Part shown: piece after piece, positions 11,043-19,525 of the stretch
Layout of the letters: each line of letters begins with the position of its first letter
How positions within the stretch are numbered: position 1 is the stretch's first letter
DNA from: Lachnospiraceae bacterium
GTDB taxonomy: Bacteria; Bacillota; Clostridia; Lachnospirales; Lachnospiraceae
Direction of reading: 5' to 3'
Length of the DNA: 64,000 nt
Assembly: GCA_910575035.1 (NCBI GenBank)
Contig: CAJTDL010000018.1
Span: 41,115 to 105,114 of the forward strand
Position numbers and translations under genes: made by a program
Notes under the pieces: model-generated
Database searches by the model: none
What the model saw: the letters and a program-made list of their open reading frames with translations, nothing else
What the model was told of the DNA's origin: nothing

Positions 11043-13139
11043 TTAAGTCCCTAATTTTCCAATATACCGATTAAAATATTTCTTCAGATTGTGTGACAGC
11101 ACCCTTCGGATTTCTTCCTTATCCCCTTTTGCCACCACATCCATAAACTCATATTCCTCTATCATCATGCTGCTGATATACCCCATAATATCCGTATTCA
11201 CCTTTATATTATCATCTATGGGAATCAGCATTACAAACACGATCTTAATCCCCTTAAAATAAGGATGTAAAAACGCTCCCAGATCCTTTGTCATGCAAAC
11301 GGAAAATTCCGGCCGGGTCACTCCCTTGGTCCTTGTATGGAGCAGCGCAAACCCAAATTCCGCAAACACCTGGCTGGCAATTTTCTCCCGCCGCAGGATA
11401 TCTTCCCGGATCATCTCCTGCCGGTCTGAATAGGGCGACAGCTTTTCCCCAATGGCAATCAGCAATTCCCCAAAGCTAATGTGATTGTCCACCTTAAAGA
11501 AATCCATATGCTTGATCACAGCCCCAATCTGCGCCGCCATCAAATTAATTTCCTCCAGCTGTACCGAAAACTCATCTGCCCCATTGTGCTTTTTTGGCAA
11601 ACGCTCATATTTATAAATCATCTGGCGGATTTTCTCAATGTCCCCTTCACTCAGCAGCGGGTTTACAAACACGATGGGCACATCCAGCTGCTCCATAGGG
11701 ATACTGGAAATAAAGAAGTCTGTCTTGCTGGCAATATAAGGCGTAATGTCGTTTTTTCCATACGCCGTCAGCTGCATCCGCCCACGGAACACCTTTTCCA
11801 GCTTCGAAGACATCAGCCTGGAAATCCCAATCCCACTGGAGCACACCACCCCTGCCTGCACCTTCCGTATTTCTTCCTTTCTGCCTTCCAGCCGTACCAT
11901 GGCCGCCCCAAAATGGACGGTCAAAAAACCGATTTCCTGCTCCGGCACCTGCTTGCCTGTATAGTCTTCCAGGATCTTTGCCACTTTTTCACAGCTTCGG
12001 TACATTTCCGGATAGCTGTCCTTAATGTCATCCAGCACAGGGTTCTGGATCTGCATCCCATACATCAGCCGGATCAGCGTTGGCTGCAAATGCGCCAGCA
12101 GCCCCTGGATAAACCCATCGTCCTGCTTCATCAGATAGCCCTGCTCCGGATCAAAGGCATCGATCATATCATTGACCAGACGCTGCATCTCCCGGCTTTC
12201 AATCTCTAAGGTCTTCTCTTCATCCCACTGGATCCTCTCATGCTTTGCCCCCTTGATATGGAGGCAAATATAAGACACCTCCACCTCGGGTATGGCAATC
12301 CCAAATTCCTTTTCCAGCTGCTCCACGATCAGCCGGGCCAGCCGGTAATCCCCATCCTCCGTGATCCTTTGCCGCCATTCTCCGGTATCCTCCACTACCT
12401 CATGCTTGATCATCCGCTCAATGGCAATGGAAATATGGATGACCAGCCCCCTGTAGGAATTTTCTGTCATGTTCAGCATCCTGTCATGGCCAATCCCATG
12501 CAGGCATTCTATGACCCGCCCCATAATCTCATTATCTAAAATCTTGCCCATATTGCTGCCATGGTATTTTTTCTCCCTGGAAATTACAGGTTCTTCCCCA
12601 TAGGCTTCCCACAGCACCTTCGTGTCAATATTTTTATCTATAAACGCCCGGATTGCCCGCCGATAGCTTTCCTCACTGCCTTCAACGGAAATGCCGCTGC
12701 CTGGCTTGCGGCTCACCAAAAGCCCATAAGCCCCAAGCCACCCTTCTACGGCTTCCAAATCACTGCTGATGGTGGCCTCGCTGACGCCAAACTGGCTGCT
12801 GTAATAGTAAAGCTTACGCAGTCCCTTCTCTTTTAGGATTTCCAGGATCAGCCGTTTCCTGCGTTCCTCCCGGTTGCTCACATCATAGCCATCTCCTGCC
12901 ATGCTGTCCGCAAGAAGCTGCTGCTTCCCTTCCTCGCTGCCCTCAATCCAAATGCCCACCCCTGTCTTGGATACAAAGGCAAGGCCATATTCCTGTAACG
13001 GCGCACTGATGTATTCCAACTCTCTTTGCACTGTCCTCCTGCTCACTCCAATCTGCTCTGCCAGGTACTTTACCGAAATGGCAGACGGCTCTTTGAGCAG
13101 CACTTGAAATATTTGTCTCATCCTTGGCGTAAATTCCAT
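11043..13139 (-). CDS. mtlR: PRD-containing transcriptional activator, MtlR type
   Basis: Regulator of 698 aa controlling the PTS operon in response to EII phosphorylation. Order: N-terminal HTH (about 1-60, AISVKYLAEQIGVSRRTVQREL), a second HTH/Mga-like region (about 90-165), two PTS regulation domains with conserved His (about 190-400), an EIIB-like domain (VVCSSGIGISRLMSSKLEKVF, with the Cys near 430), and a C-terminal EIIA-like domain (about 545-690, ALLHTRTKG). This architecture is that of MtlR/LicR-type activators rather than RNA-binding antiterminators. It sits between the permease and EIIA genes, an arrangement common in Firmicutes. Confidence 0.9.
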   Translation of the reverse strand: MEFTPRMRQIFQVLLKEPSAISVKYLAEQIGVSRRTVQRELEYISAPLQEYGLAFVSKTGVGIWIEGSEEGKQQLLADSMAGDGYDVSNREERRKRLILEILKEKGLRKLYYYSSQFGVSEATISSDLEAVEGWLGAYGLLVSRKPGSGISVEGSEESYRRAIRAFIDKNIDTKVLWEAYGEEPVISREKKYHGSNMGKILDNEIMGRVIECLHGIGHDRMLNMTENSYRGLVIHISIAIERMIKHEVVEDTGEWRQRITEDGDYRLARLIVEQLEKEFGIAIPEVEVSYICLHIKGAKHERIQWDEEKTLEIESREMQRLVNDMIDAFDPEQGYLMKQDDGFIQGLLAHLQPTLIRLMYGMQIQNPVLDDIKDSYPEMYRSCEKVAKILEDYTGKQVPEQEIGFLTVHFGAAMVRLEGRKEEIRKVQAGVVCSSGIGISRLMSSKLEKVFRGRMQLTAYGKNDITPYIASKTDFFISSIPMEQLDVPIVFVNPLLSEGDIEKIRQMIYKYERLPKKHNGADEFSVQLEEINLMAAQIGAVIKHMDFFKVDNHISFGELLIAIGEKLSPYSDRQEMIREDILRREKIASQVFAEFGFALLHTRTKGVTRPEFSVCMTKDLGAFLHPYFKGIKIVFVMLIPIDDNIKVNTDIMGYISSMMIEEYEFMDVVAKGDKEEIRRVLSHNLKKYFNRYIGKLGT

Positions 13140-13159
13140 ATTGTATTCCTCAATTACGA

Positions 13160-14563
13160 TTAATTCCGCTTTTTCAAATCCGCTACTAATGTCTCATACT
13201 CTGGCGCAGCCAGGAAATTGGTGATCAAAACCAGCTCCGCATTGGGATTGCTGTGAGCCGCCCGCTCCCCAAGCTCCTGGTGGGTCACCACTAGCTGCAC
13301 ATCTGCCGGGATAGAGGAAACCGGCGTATGTATTACCTCAATGCCCTCAATGCCTGCGGCTGCAATCTTCTTTTTCAGAACGGTTGCGCCCATAGCGCTG
13401 GAGCCCATGCCTGCGTCACAGGCAAATGCAATCTTTTTGATTTTCCCATTGCCTTTTCCAGCAGAAGACGGCTGTGTTTTGGCCGGAGCATCTGCGATGC
13501 CCTTTGCCTGGCGTTTCATAGCGTCCTTCTGTGCCTGGGCTTCTTCTAAGGAGGTATCCTTGCCCATAAATTTCAGCAGCGGCATAGCTATAATAAAGGA
13601 CACAGCTGCCGACAAAAGCACGCCGATAAACAATCCCAGGTAGCTATGGCGTTCTGCCATCATGGTAAGCGCAAGGATGCTTCCTGGCGACGCCGCAGAG
13701 GTAAGCCCCACATCCAAAAGGCTGAATGTCAAAACTCCCGTCGCCCCGCCTGCGATCACTGCCAGCAGCAGGAATGGGTTCATTAAAATATAGGGGAAAT
13801 AAATCTCATGGATCCCACCCAGGAAGTGGATGATCACTGCCCCCGGCGCAGAGCTTTTGGCGCTTCCTTTCCCTGCAATACAGTATGCCAGCAAAATCCC
13901 AAGCCCCGGCCCTGGATTGGCCTCTAACAGGAAGAAAATGGATTTCCCAGCCTCTTCTACCTGCTGGATGCCCAGCGGAGAAAAGATTCCGTGGTTCATG
14001 GCGTTGTTCAAAAACAGCACCTTTGCCGGCTCGATCAAAATACTGGTCAAGGGCAGAAGGCTATGGTCTACCAGCGCCTGAACCCCTGCGCTCATCAGAT
14101 TTGTCAAACCCGTTACCAAAGGGGTAATTCCCAACATGGCCAGGATCGCCAGGATGGCTCCCAGGATACCTATGGAAAAATTATTCACCAACATCTCAAA
14201 GCCTGCCGGGATATGCCCTTCCATCATCTTGTCAAATTTCTTGATCACCCAGGCTGCCACAGGGCCAACTACCATAGCCCCTAAGAACATGGGGTTTTCC
14301 GACGCCACGATCACGCCCATAGATGCAATGGCTCCAATTACCCCGCCCCGGTCGCCCGCCACCACCTTGCCGCCTGTGTAGGCAATCAAAAGCGGAAGCA
14401 GCATGTGGGACATAGGATCCACTAACCGGGCGAAAGACTCATTTGGGCACCAGCCTGTGGAAATAAACAAAGCCGCAATCAGCCCCCACGCAATGAATGC
14501 GCCAATGTTCGGCATTACCATGCCGCTTAAAAACCTTCCAAATGTCTGCACTCTTTCTTTCAT
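13160..14563 (-). CDS. mtlA: PTS mannitol-type permease EIICB
   Basis: Membrane transporter of 467 aa that imports and phosphorylates a hexitol, probably mannitol. The N-terminal EIIC part (about 1-345) has multiple membrane segments and starts KERVQTFGRFLSGMVMPN, close to known MtlA proteins. The sugar-site signature GGIHEIYFPYI is present. The C-terminal EIIB domain has the phosphorylated Cys in FACDAGMGSSAMGA. EIIA is separate (mtlF). The start at 14563 is preferred over an upstream ATG because GGAGAGG lies 8 nt before it and homology begins here. It is the first gene of the operon, with a clear promoter upstream. Confidence 0.92.
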   Translation of the reverse strand: MKERVQTFGRFLSGMVMPNIGAFIAWGLIAALFISTGWCPNESFARLVDPMSHMLLPLLIAYTGGKVVAGDRGGVIGAIASMGVIVASENPMFLGAMVVGPVAAWVIKKFDKMMEGHIPAGFEMLVNNFSIGILGAILAILAMLGITPLVTGLTNLMSAGVQALVDHSLLPLTSILIEPAKVLFLNNAMNHGIFSPLGIQQVEEAGKSIFFLLEANPGPGLGILLAYCIAGKGSAKSSAPGAVIIHFLGGIHEIYFPYILMNPFLLLAVIAGGATGVLTFSLLDVGLTSAASPGSILALTMMAERHSYLGLFIGVLLSAAVSFIIAMPLLKFMGKDTSLEEAQAQKDAMKRQAKGIADAPAKTQPSSAGKGNGKIKKIAFACDAGMGSSAMGATVLKKKIAAAGIEGIEVIHTPVSSIPADVQLVVTHQELGERAAHSNPNAELVLITNFLAAPEYETLVADLKKRN

Positions 14564-14640
14564 AATCACACCTCTCCATCTTTTCTGCAACTTTTCGGCA
14601 ACGTATGGCTGGCCAGCAATCCGCTCCTGTTGATGGGACT

Positions 14641-14670
14641 ATTATACTGTGATTTTGCACAATTATTCAA
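14641..14670 (-). promoter_or_regulatory. Sigma-A promoter of the mtl-type operon
   Basis: Minus strand TTGAAT (14665-14670) and TATAAT (14641-14646) are separated by 18 bp, about 75 bp upstream of the mtlA start. Confidence 0.75.
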
Positions 14671-14882
14671 GGAATAGAAAAAGAAATTTGGCACTATGAC
14701 TTAATGACATGATTTAAAAAGAAAAAAATTTGGAATTGACGCTTATATCCCTTTTCCCTTATACTGATACTATAAGCAATCACTATGAATGGCTTTTGGC
14801 ATAAACCATATAGCATAGCCATCCAGCGCCACCACAGTCCCATGCCAAAACATTCAGAATGCCTGCCCTCCGCTGGGGCAGA

Positions 14883-14937
14883 GCCTGCGCAGGCCTGCTG
14901 AACAGTTAACATATCGCTAACTGTTTTCAGAAAACAG
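14883..14937 (+). promoter_or_regulatory. Palindromes just upstream of the Uma2 gene
   Basis: Contains a perfect 12-mer palindrome GCCTGCGCAGGC (14883-14894), AACAGTTA/TAACTGTT (14901-14925) and the overlapping CTGTTTTC/GAAAACAG (14921-14937). The last two share bases and cannot form at once, so they could be alternative mRNA structures or repressor sites. Confidence 0.45.
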
Positions 14938-14950
14938 AAAGGAGAAAATT

Positions 14951-15493
14951 ATGGCATTATCTCAAGAAAGGATTAATACAATTGATGATATTTATGCCCT
15001 GCCAGATGGGCAAAGAGCCGAGCTGATCGACGGGCAAATGTATATGATGGCACCGCCAAGCCGTATCCATCAAAAACTCAGCAACCGCCTTTCACAGACC
15101 ATTACAAATTATATTGATTCCAAAAATGGAAAATGCGATGTTTACACTGCGCCATTTGCAGTGTTTCTAAATGAAGATGATAAAAATTATGTTGAACCAG
15201 ACATTTCTGTAATTTGTGACACAGATAAATTGAATGACCGCGGCTGCAACGGCGCGCCAGACTGGATAATTGAGATTATTTCTCCCAGCACAGAACAAAG
15301 GGATTATGGGATCAAGCTTTTTAAGTACCGTTCTGTCGGGGTACGGGAATACTGGATTATAAACCCAAAGCTGCAGACTGTAAATGTCTTTGACTTTGAG
15401 CAGGAGAAACTGTCAAGCCAATATAGTTTTGATGACGACATCCCAGCCTGCATCTTTGGGGATTTGAATATTCGGATTGCCAAATTCCTCTAA
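14951..15493 (+). CDS. Uma2 family (DUF820) restriction-endonuclease-fold protein
   Basis: The 180 aa protein matches the Uma2/DUF820 family: LPDGQRAELIDGQMYMMAPPSRIHQ near the N-terminus, and then the PD-(D/E)XK-type core VEPDISVICD ... GAPDWIIEIISPST, followed by KYRSVGVREYWIINP. The fold is that of a nuclease; the cellular role of the family is not settled and these genes are often solitary, as here. The start ATG is preceded by AAAGGAG. It is the only plus-strand gene in the first 40 kb. Confidence 0.88.
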   Translation: MALSQERINTIDDIYALPDGQRAELIDGQMYMMAPPSRIHQKLSNRLSQTITNYIDSKNGKCDVYTAPFAVFLNEDDKNYVEPDISVICDTDKLNDRGCNGAPDWIIEIISPSTEQRDYGIKLFKYRSVGVREYWIINPKLQTVNVFDFEQEKLSSQYSFDDDIPACIFGDLNIRIAKFL

Positions 15494-15530
15494 ACATAAC
15501 TTGCATCCACACCAATGCGTATTTAACAAA

Positions 15531-15716
15531 GTGGGCAAGCCCACTTCAGCTCCCCTGACCCCTCAATCTTGGGAGGACTGCACACTTTGATGCGCCCAGT
15601 GCGGTCACGCAGTGACATATTCCACTCGCACGAGTGCGCATAATTTTTTTCTATCTATTAGGAAGATACTTTCACGCTTTAGCGTGACAAGTTCTTCCCT
15701 AATATAATAGAAAAAA
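15531..15716. terminator. Hairpin cluster ending in a long bidirectional terminator-like stem
   Basis: GTGGGC/GCCCAC (15531-15544), GTCAC/GTGAC (15604-15616) and CACTCG/CGAGTG (15623-15636) precede a long imperfect inverted repeat at 15645-15716 with ends TTTTTTCTAT/ATAGAAAAAA and inner stem TCACGCT/AGCGTGA. The large stem lies between the convergent Uma2 and asd genes, and its T/A-run ends suit termination in both directions. Confidence 0.6.
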
Positions 15717-15743
15717 TGCTCTGATATCACAGCATAAAATTAC

Positions 15744-16823
15744 TTATCCGATATACCCCTGGGCTTTCAATAGCTCTGCGCACAGGACTGCGCCGCCGGC
15801 TGCGCCGCGGACAGTGTTATGGGAAAGGCCCACAAATTTCCAATCGTATACCGTATCTTCACGCAGACGGCCCACGCTTATGCCCATGCCGTTTTCATAG
15901 TCCACATCTTCCGTTACTTGTGGGCGGTTGTCTTCTTCCAAGTATTGGATAAACTGCTTGGGTGCGCTTGGCAGTTCCAATTCCTGGGGAACGCCGCGAA
16001 AACTCCTTAACTTCTCAATGAGCTGTTCTTTGGCAGGCTTCTTTTTGAATTTTACAAATACGGCGGCTGTATGGCCATTTAAGACAGGGACGCGGATGCA
16101 CTGGCAGGTAATAACTGGGCTTTCTGCCGGGACGATCACGCCGTCTTTGATTTCACCCCAGATACGGAGGGGCTCTTTTTCGGATTTTTCCTCTTCACCG
16201 CCGATATAGGGGATGATGTTTCCCTGCATTTGGGGCCAATCCTGGAAGGTCTTGCCTGCGCCGGAAATAGCCTGATAAGTAGTAGCCACCACTTCATATG
16301 GCTCAAACTCCTTCCATGCAGTCAGCACAGGCGCATAAGACTGTATGGAACAGTTAGGCTTTACGGCCACAAAGCCTTTGTCGGTTCTCAGGCGCTTTTT
16401 CTGGAAATCAATAACTTTCATGTGATCCGGGTTGATTTCTGGCACCACCATGGGGACATCCGGCGTCCAGCGGTGGGCGCTGTTATTAGAAACTACGGGA
16501 GTTTCCGTTTTGGCATAGGCTTCTTCGATAGCTTTGATCTCCTCTTTGGACATGTCTACAGCGCTGAATACGAAATCAACCTGAGAAGCCACTTTCTCTA
16601 CCTCGTTTACGTTCATAACCACAATGTCTTTTACGGCAGCCGGCATGGGGGTGTCCATTTTCCAGCGGGAGCCTACGGCTTCCTCATATTTTTTACCAGC
16701 AGAGCGGGGGCTGGCTGCGATAGTAGTCACTTCAAACCAGGGATGGTTCTCTAATAAGGCAATAAAACGCTGGCCTACCATGCCAGTGCCTCCTAAGATT
16801 CCTACTTTTAATTTTGAGCCCAT
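15744..16823 (-). CDS. asd: Aspartate-semialdehyde dehydrogenase
   Basis: Converts aspartyl phosphate to aspartate semialdehyde with NADPH, the branch point to lysine/DAP, threonine and methionine. The 359 aa protein has the NADP-binding start KVGILGGTGMVGQRFIALL, the catalytic Cys in VAVKPNCSIQSYAP (C158) and QAISGAGKTF. The NCSI motif (instead of NCTT) and overall length place it in the archaeal/fungal-like ASADH branch that also occurs in Firmicutes. It is transcribed with a long upstream leader (see the regulatory entries). Confidence 0.93.
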   Translation of the reverse strand: MGSKLKVGILGGTGMVGQRFIALLENHPWFEVTTIAASPRSAGKKYEEAVGSRWKMDTPMPAAVKDIVVMNVNEVEKVASQVDFVFSAVDMSKEEIKAIEEAYAKTETPVVSNNSAHRWTPDVPMVVPEINPDHMKVIDFQKKRLRTDKGFVAVKPNCSIQSYAPVLTAWKEFEPYEVVATTYQAISGAGKTFQDWPQMQGNIIPYIGGEEEKSEKEPLRIWGEIKDGVIVPAESPVITCQCIRVPVLNGHTAAVFVKFKKKPAKEQLIEKLRSFRGVPQELELPSAPKQFIQYLEEDNRPQVTEDVDYENGMGISVGRLREDTVYDWKFVGLSHNTVRGAAGGAVLCAELLKAQGYIG

Positions 16824-16865
16824 TTTTAAAATCTCCTTACTATTCTATAATTTTTCTGTTATATT

Positions 16866-16978
16866 CTGGGTAGGCTGGCATTCCTGATGCTGCCAGAGAA
16901 AGGAAAACCTCTCAGCAGCTGGTATCGGAAAGCGGAAGATACATAGTATTTCATATATCCTTTGTATTTCTAACCCAG
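16866..16978 (-). promoter_or_regulatory. Structured leader upstream of asd
   Basis: Minus-strand segments CTGGGTTAG (16970-16978) and CTACCCAG (16866-16873) can form a closing helix around an inner stem GCTGC..AGAG/CTCT..GCAGC. A further hairpin TGTCCG/CGGACA sits just upstream. It does not match the lysine riboswitch or T-box consensus I know. Structure is inferred by eye. Confidence 0.35.
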
Positions 16979-17020
16979 ACGCCTGTCCGTGTACAGCGGA
17001 CAAATGTTTCTCTGCAAAAT

Positions 17021-17049
17021 ATGTTAATATATTTGAGGGGAAAAATCAA
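17021..17049 (-). promoter_or_regulatory. Possible asd promoter
   Basis: Minus strand TTGATT (17044-17049), 17 bp, TAACAT (17021-17026). The -10 box matches at four of six positions. It would give an mRNA leader of about 190 nt. Confidence 0.4.
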
Positions 17050-17136
17050 TTCCAAAAAATAGACAAAATTGTGGGAGAATCTTTTAGAAATATAGATATT
17101 GTGAACTACAATATATGCATATTATGCATATGTCCT

Positions 17137-17207
17137 ACTGGCAAACAAACGCCAGATGAAGGATGGAACCTGAACGAGCTTTTCAGGGATTGTCCTGTCA
17201 CCTGGCG
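17137..17207 (-). terminator. Nested hairpin with alternative pairing downstream of argH
   Basis: Just after the argH stop, minus-strand CGCCAG ... CTGGCG (17150-17207) encloses AGGA/TCCT and CCTGAA/TTCAGG. The same CTGGC can instead pair with a following GCCAG (17138-17155). No long T run follows, so it is attenuator-like rather than a clear terminator. Confidence 0.4.
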
Positions 17208-17239
17208 GTATCCTGATAACTATTAAAAAAATCCAAAAC

Positions 17240-18661
17240 CTATTTTAAGAGCTCCGCTTCCCAATCTGTGATGCTTTCTTTCCAGTCTTTGCATAAATAT
17301 TCTTTTTCTAAGGCAATTACCCGTTTCATGGCCTCCTGCCCTGGGGCGCCGATAGTCAGCCTCTTTTCTACACAGGTTTCCAAGGAAACAGCATCAAAAA
17401 TGTCTTGTCCAAATACGGGGCTGATCTGCTTCAGCTCCTCTAAGGACAGGTCATCAATAGCTGCCTGCTTCTCAATGCAATAAAGCACCAGCTTTCCTAC
17501 GATTCCGTGGGCATCGCGGAAAGGCACGCCATGGTTCACCAGATAATCTGCGGCATCGGTGGCGTTCGTGAATCCATGCTTTGCGCTGGCTTCCATTTTT
17601 TCCTTTTGGAATTTCATCGTGGAGAGCATGCCAGTAAATAATGCAAGGCATCCTTTTACGGTGTCAATGGCATCAAAGGTAAGTTCTTTGTCTTCCTGCA
17701 TGTCTTTGTTGTAAGCCAATGGGATTCCCTTCATTGTGGTAAGCAGGGAAACCAGGGCGCCGTAGACGCGGCCAGTTTTCCCGCGCACAAGCTCTGCAAT
17801 ATCCGGGTTTTTCTTCTGGGGCATAATGCTGCTTCCAGTGCTGTAGGCGTCATCAATCTCCACAAATTGGTATTCATTGCTGTTCCAGATAATAATTTCC
17901 TCCGCGAAACGGCTCAGGTGCATCATAATTGTGGACAGGGCAGAAAGAAGCTCAATCAGGTAATCTCGGTCAGAAACGCCGTCCATACTGTTTAAGGTAG
18001 GGCCTGCAAAACCCATTTGGGCGGCTGTGCCATACCGATCCAAATCATAGGTGGTCCCTGCCAAAGCCCCAGAGCCCAAGGGGCAATAATTCATACGCTG
18101 GTAGATATCTTCCATGCGCTGGCGGTCACGCTTGAACATCTCAAAATATGCCCCAAGATGGTGGGCTAAGGTAACTGGCTGCGCCTTCTGCAAATGGGTG
18201 AAGCCTGGCATAAAGGTATCTGTATTATGTTCCATAATTGTCAGGAGCGCATGCAGCAGCCCTTCCAGCAGGCTGTCCATTTCCAGGACTTCCTGGCGGG
18301 TATAAAGGCGCATGTCCAATGCCACCTGGTCATTGCGGCTCCTGCCTGTATGTAATTTCTTCCCAGTATCTCCCAGCCGGTCGATCAAGGTAGCTTCCAC
18401 AAAGCTGTGGATATCCTCATATTCGTGGGAAATCTCCAAGGTTCCATCTTCCACCTCCTGCAAAATCTGCTTGATTGCCGCAACAATCTCCTGTGCTTCT
18501 CCCTCCGTCAAAATCCCCTGCCTGCCCAACATTTTCACATGGGCAATGCTGCCTTCCATGTCCTGCTTATAAAACTTTTTGTCAAACGATATGGACGCAT
18601 TAAAATTATAAACCAATTGGTCTGTCTCCTTTGTAAAGCGCCCGCCCCATAATTGTGCCAT
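17240..18661 (-). CDS. argH: Argininosuccinate lyase
   Basis: Last step of arginine synthesis: cleaves argininosuccinate to arginine and fumarate. The 473 aa protein is full length. It starts MAQLWGGRFTKETDQLVYNFNAS cut short here as WGGRF, and carries the fumarase/aspartase superfamily signature GSSIMPQKKNPD with the catalytic Ser near residue 277. Other conserved parts are THLQKAQPVTLAHHL with the general-acid His and TGRSRNDQVALDMRLY. argG is not adjacent in this window, so argH is a single-gene unit or the end of a short operon with the queH region upstream. Confidence 0.95.
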   Translation of the reverse strand: MAQLWGGRFTKETDQLVYNFNASISFDKKFYKQDMEGSIAHVKMLGRQGILTEGEAQEIVAAIKQILQEVEDGTLEISHEYEDIHSFVEATLIDRLGDTGKKLHTGRSRNDQVALDMRLYTRQEVLEMDSLLEGLLHALLTIMEHNTDTFMPGFTHLQKAQPVTLAHHLGAYFEMFKRDRQRMEDIYQRMNYCPLGSGALAGTTYDLDRYGTAAQMGFAGPTLNSMDGVSDRDYLIELLSALSTIMMHLSRFAEEIIIWNSNEYQFVEIDDAYSTGSSIMPQKKNPDIAELVRGKTGRVYGALVSLLTTMKGIPLAYNKDMQEDKELTFDAIDTVKGCLALFTGMLSTMKFQKEKMEASAKHGFTNATDAADYLVNHGVPFRDAHGIVGKLVLYCIEKQAAIDDLSLEELKQISPVFGQDIFDAVSLETCVEKRLTIGAPGQEAMKRVIALEKEYLCKDWKESITDWEAELLK

Positions 18662-18799
18662 ATGATTCTCCTCTTTTCTCTAATATTTTCACCTGTGCCC
18701 AGTCATGCAGCCTTAACATTCCTGTTGCCGCATGGGAAACTTTTTATCTGCTTAATTTCACATGGATTGGATCATACCATTTTTATTTACATAGTTTTA

Positions 18800-19450
18800 T
18801 CATTGCTCCGAAACGGCCCGCCCCTTCCTTTCCTGCATCGAAAACACGCATCCGCAATAATCCTGCCGATACATCCCATACTCTTTGGAAAGCTCCACAG
18901 AACGCTTATACCCATTCTTTTTCTTAAAATCAGAAGGCAAATACGCCACGCCATATTCCTCTGCCAGCTTCTCCCCAATCTCATTCAGCTTCGCTGCGTT
19001 CTTCAGCGGGCTGATAGACAAAGTGGTGGTAAAATAATCCATATGCAGTTCCCTGGCATACTGCGCCGCTTCCCGCAGGCGCAGCCCATAACATCGAAAA
19101 CACCGCTCCCCGCCTTCCGGGATATCCTCCATCCCCTTCGCCATCTGGTAAAAACGCTCTTTGTCATACGCACCTTCCATAAATGCAATCTGGTAAAAAC
19201 GCCCAACCTGCCTTTTTGAAAACTCCTTAATAAACGCCTTCTGCTCCTCTGCCCGTTTAAAATACTCCTCATCCGGATAAATGTTAGGATTGTAATAAAA
19301 AACCGTAATCTGGAAATACTGGGACAAATACTCCAGCACATAGCTGCTGCACGGCGCACAGCAGCTATGCAGAAAAAGCTTCGGCACCCAGCCCTGCCTT
19401 TCCTGCTCCTGTATCTTCTTTTCTAATTCTTTTTGATAATTCCGATTCAT
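18800..19450 (-). CDS. queH: Epoxyqueuosine reductase QueH
   Basis: Final step of queuosine synthesis in tRNA, reducing epoxyqueuosine. The protein (216 aa from the chosen start) has the QueH/DUF208 signature: paired cysteines FLHSCCAPCSSYVLEYL (C30, C31, C34), NPNIYPDEEYFKR, GERCFRCYGLRL, FTTTLSISPLKN and DYCGCVFS. These Cys and Asp residues bind the iron-sulfur cluster and metal in characterised homologues. I chose the ATG at 19450, with GGAAGG upstream, over an upstream start that adds 22 atypical residues. Confidence 0.92.
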   Translation of the reverse strand: MNRNYQKELEKKIQEQERQGWVPKLFLHSCCAPCSSYVLEYLSQYFQITVFYYNPNIYPDEEYFKRAEEQKAFIKEFSKRQVGRFYQIAFMEGAYDKERFYQMAKGMEDIPEGGERCFRCYGLRLREAAQYARELHMDYFTTTLSISPLKNAAKLNEIGEKLAEEYGVAYLPSDFKKKNGYKRSVELSKEYGMYRQDYCGCVFSMQERKGRAVSEQ

Positions 19451-19525
19451 CCATACCCTTCCTGAAACATAATGCCTTGCGCCTCCTGTATTATACCCAA
19501 AAAACAGACAAAGCACAATATCCTA

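Noticed and set aside
16824..17239. Lysine riboswitch or T-box upstream of asd
   Set aside because: I could not find the conserved lysine-riboswitch core or the T-box GGTGG motif. Only a generic structured leader is reported.
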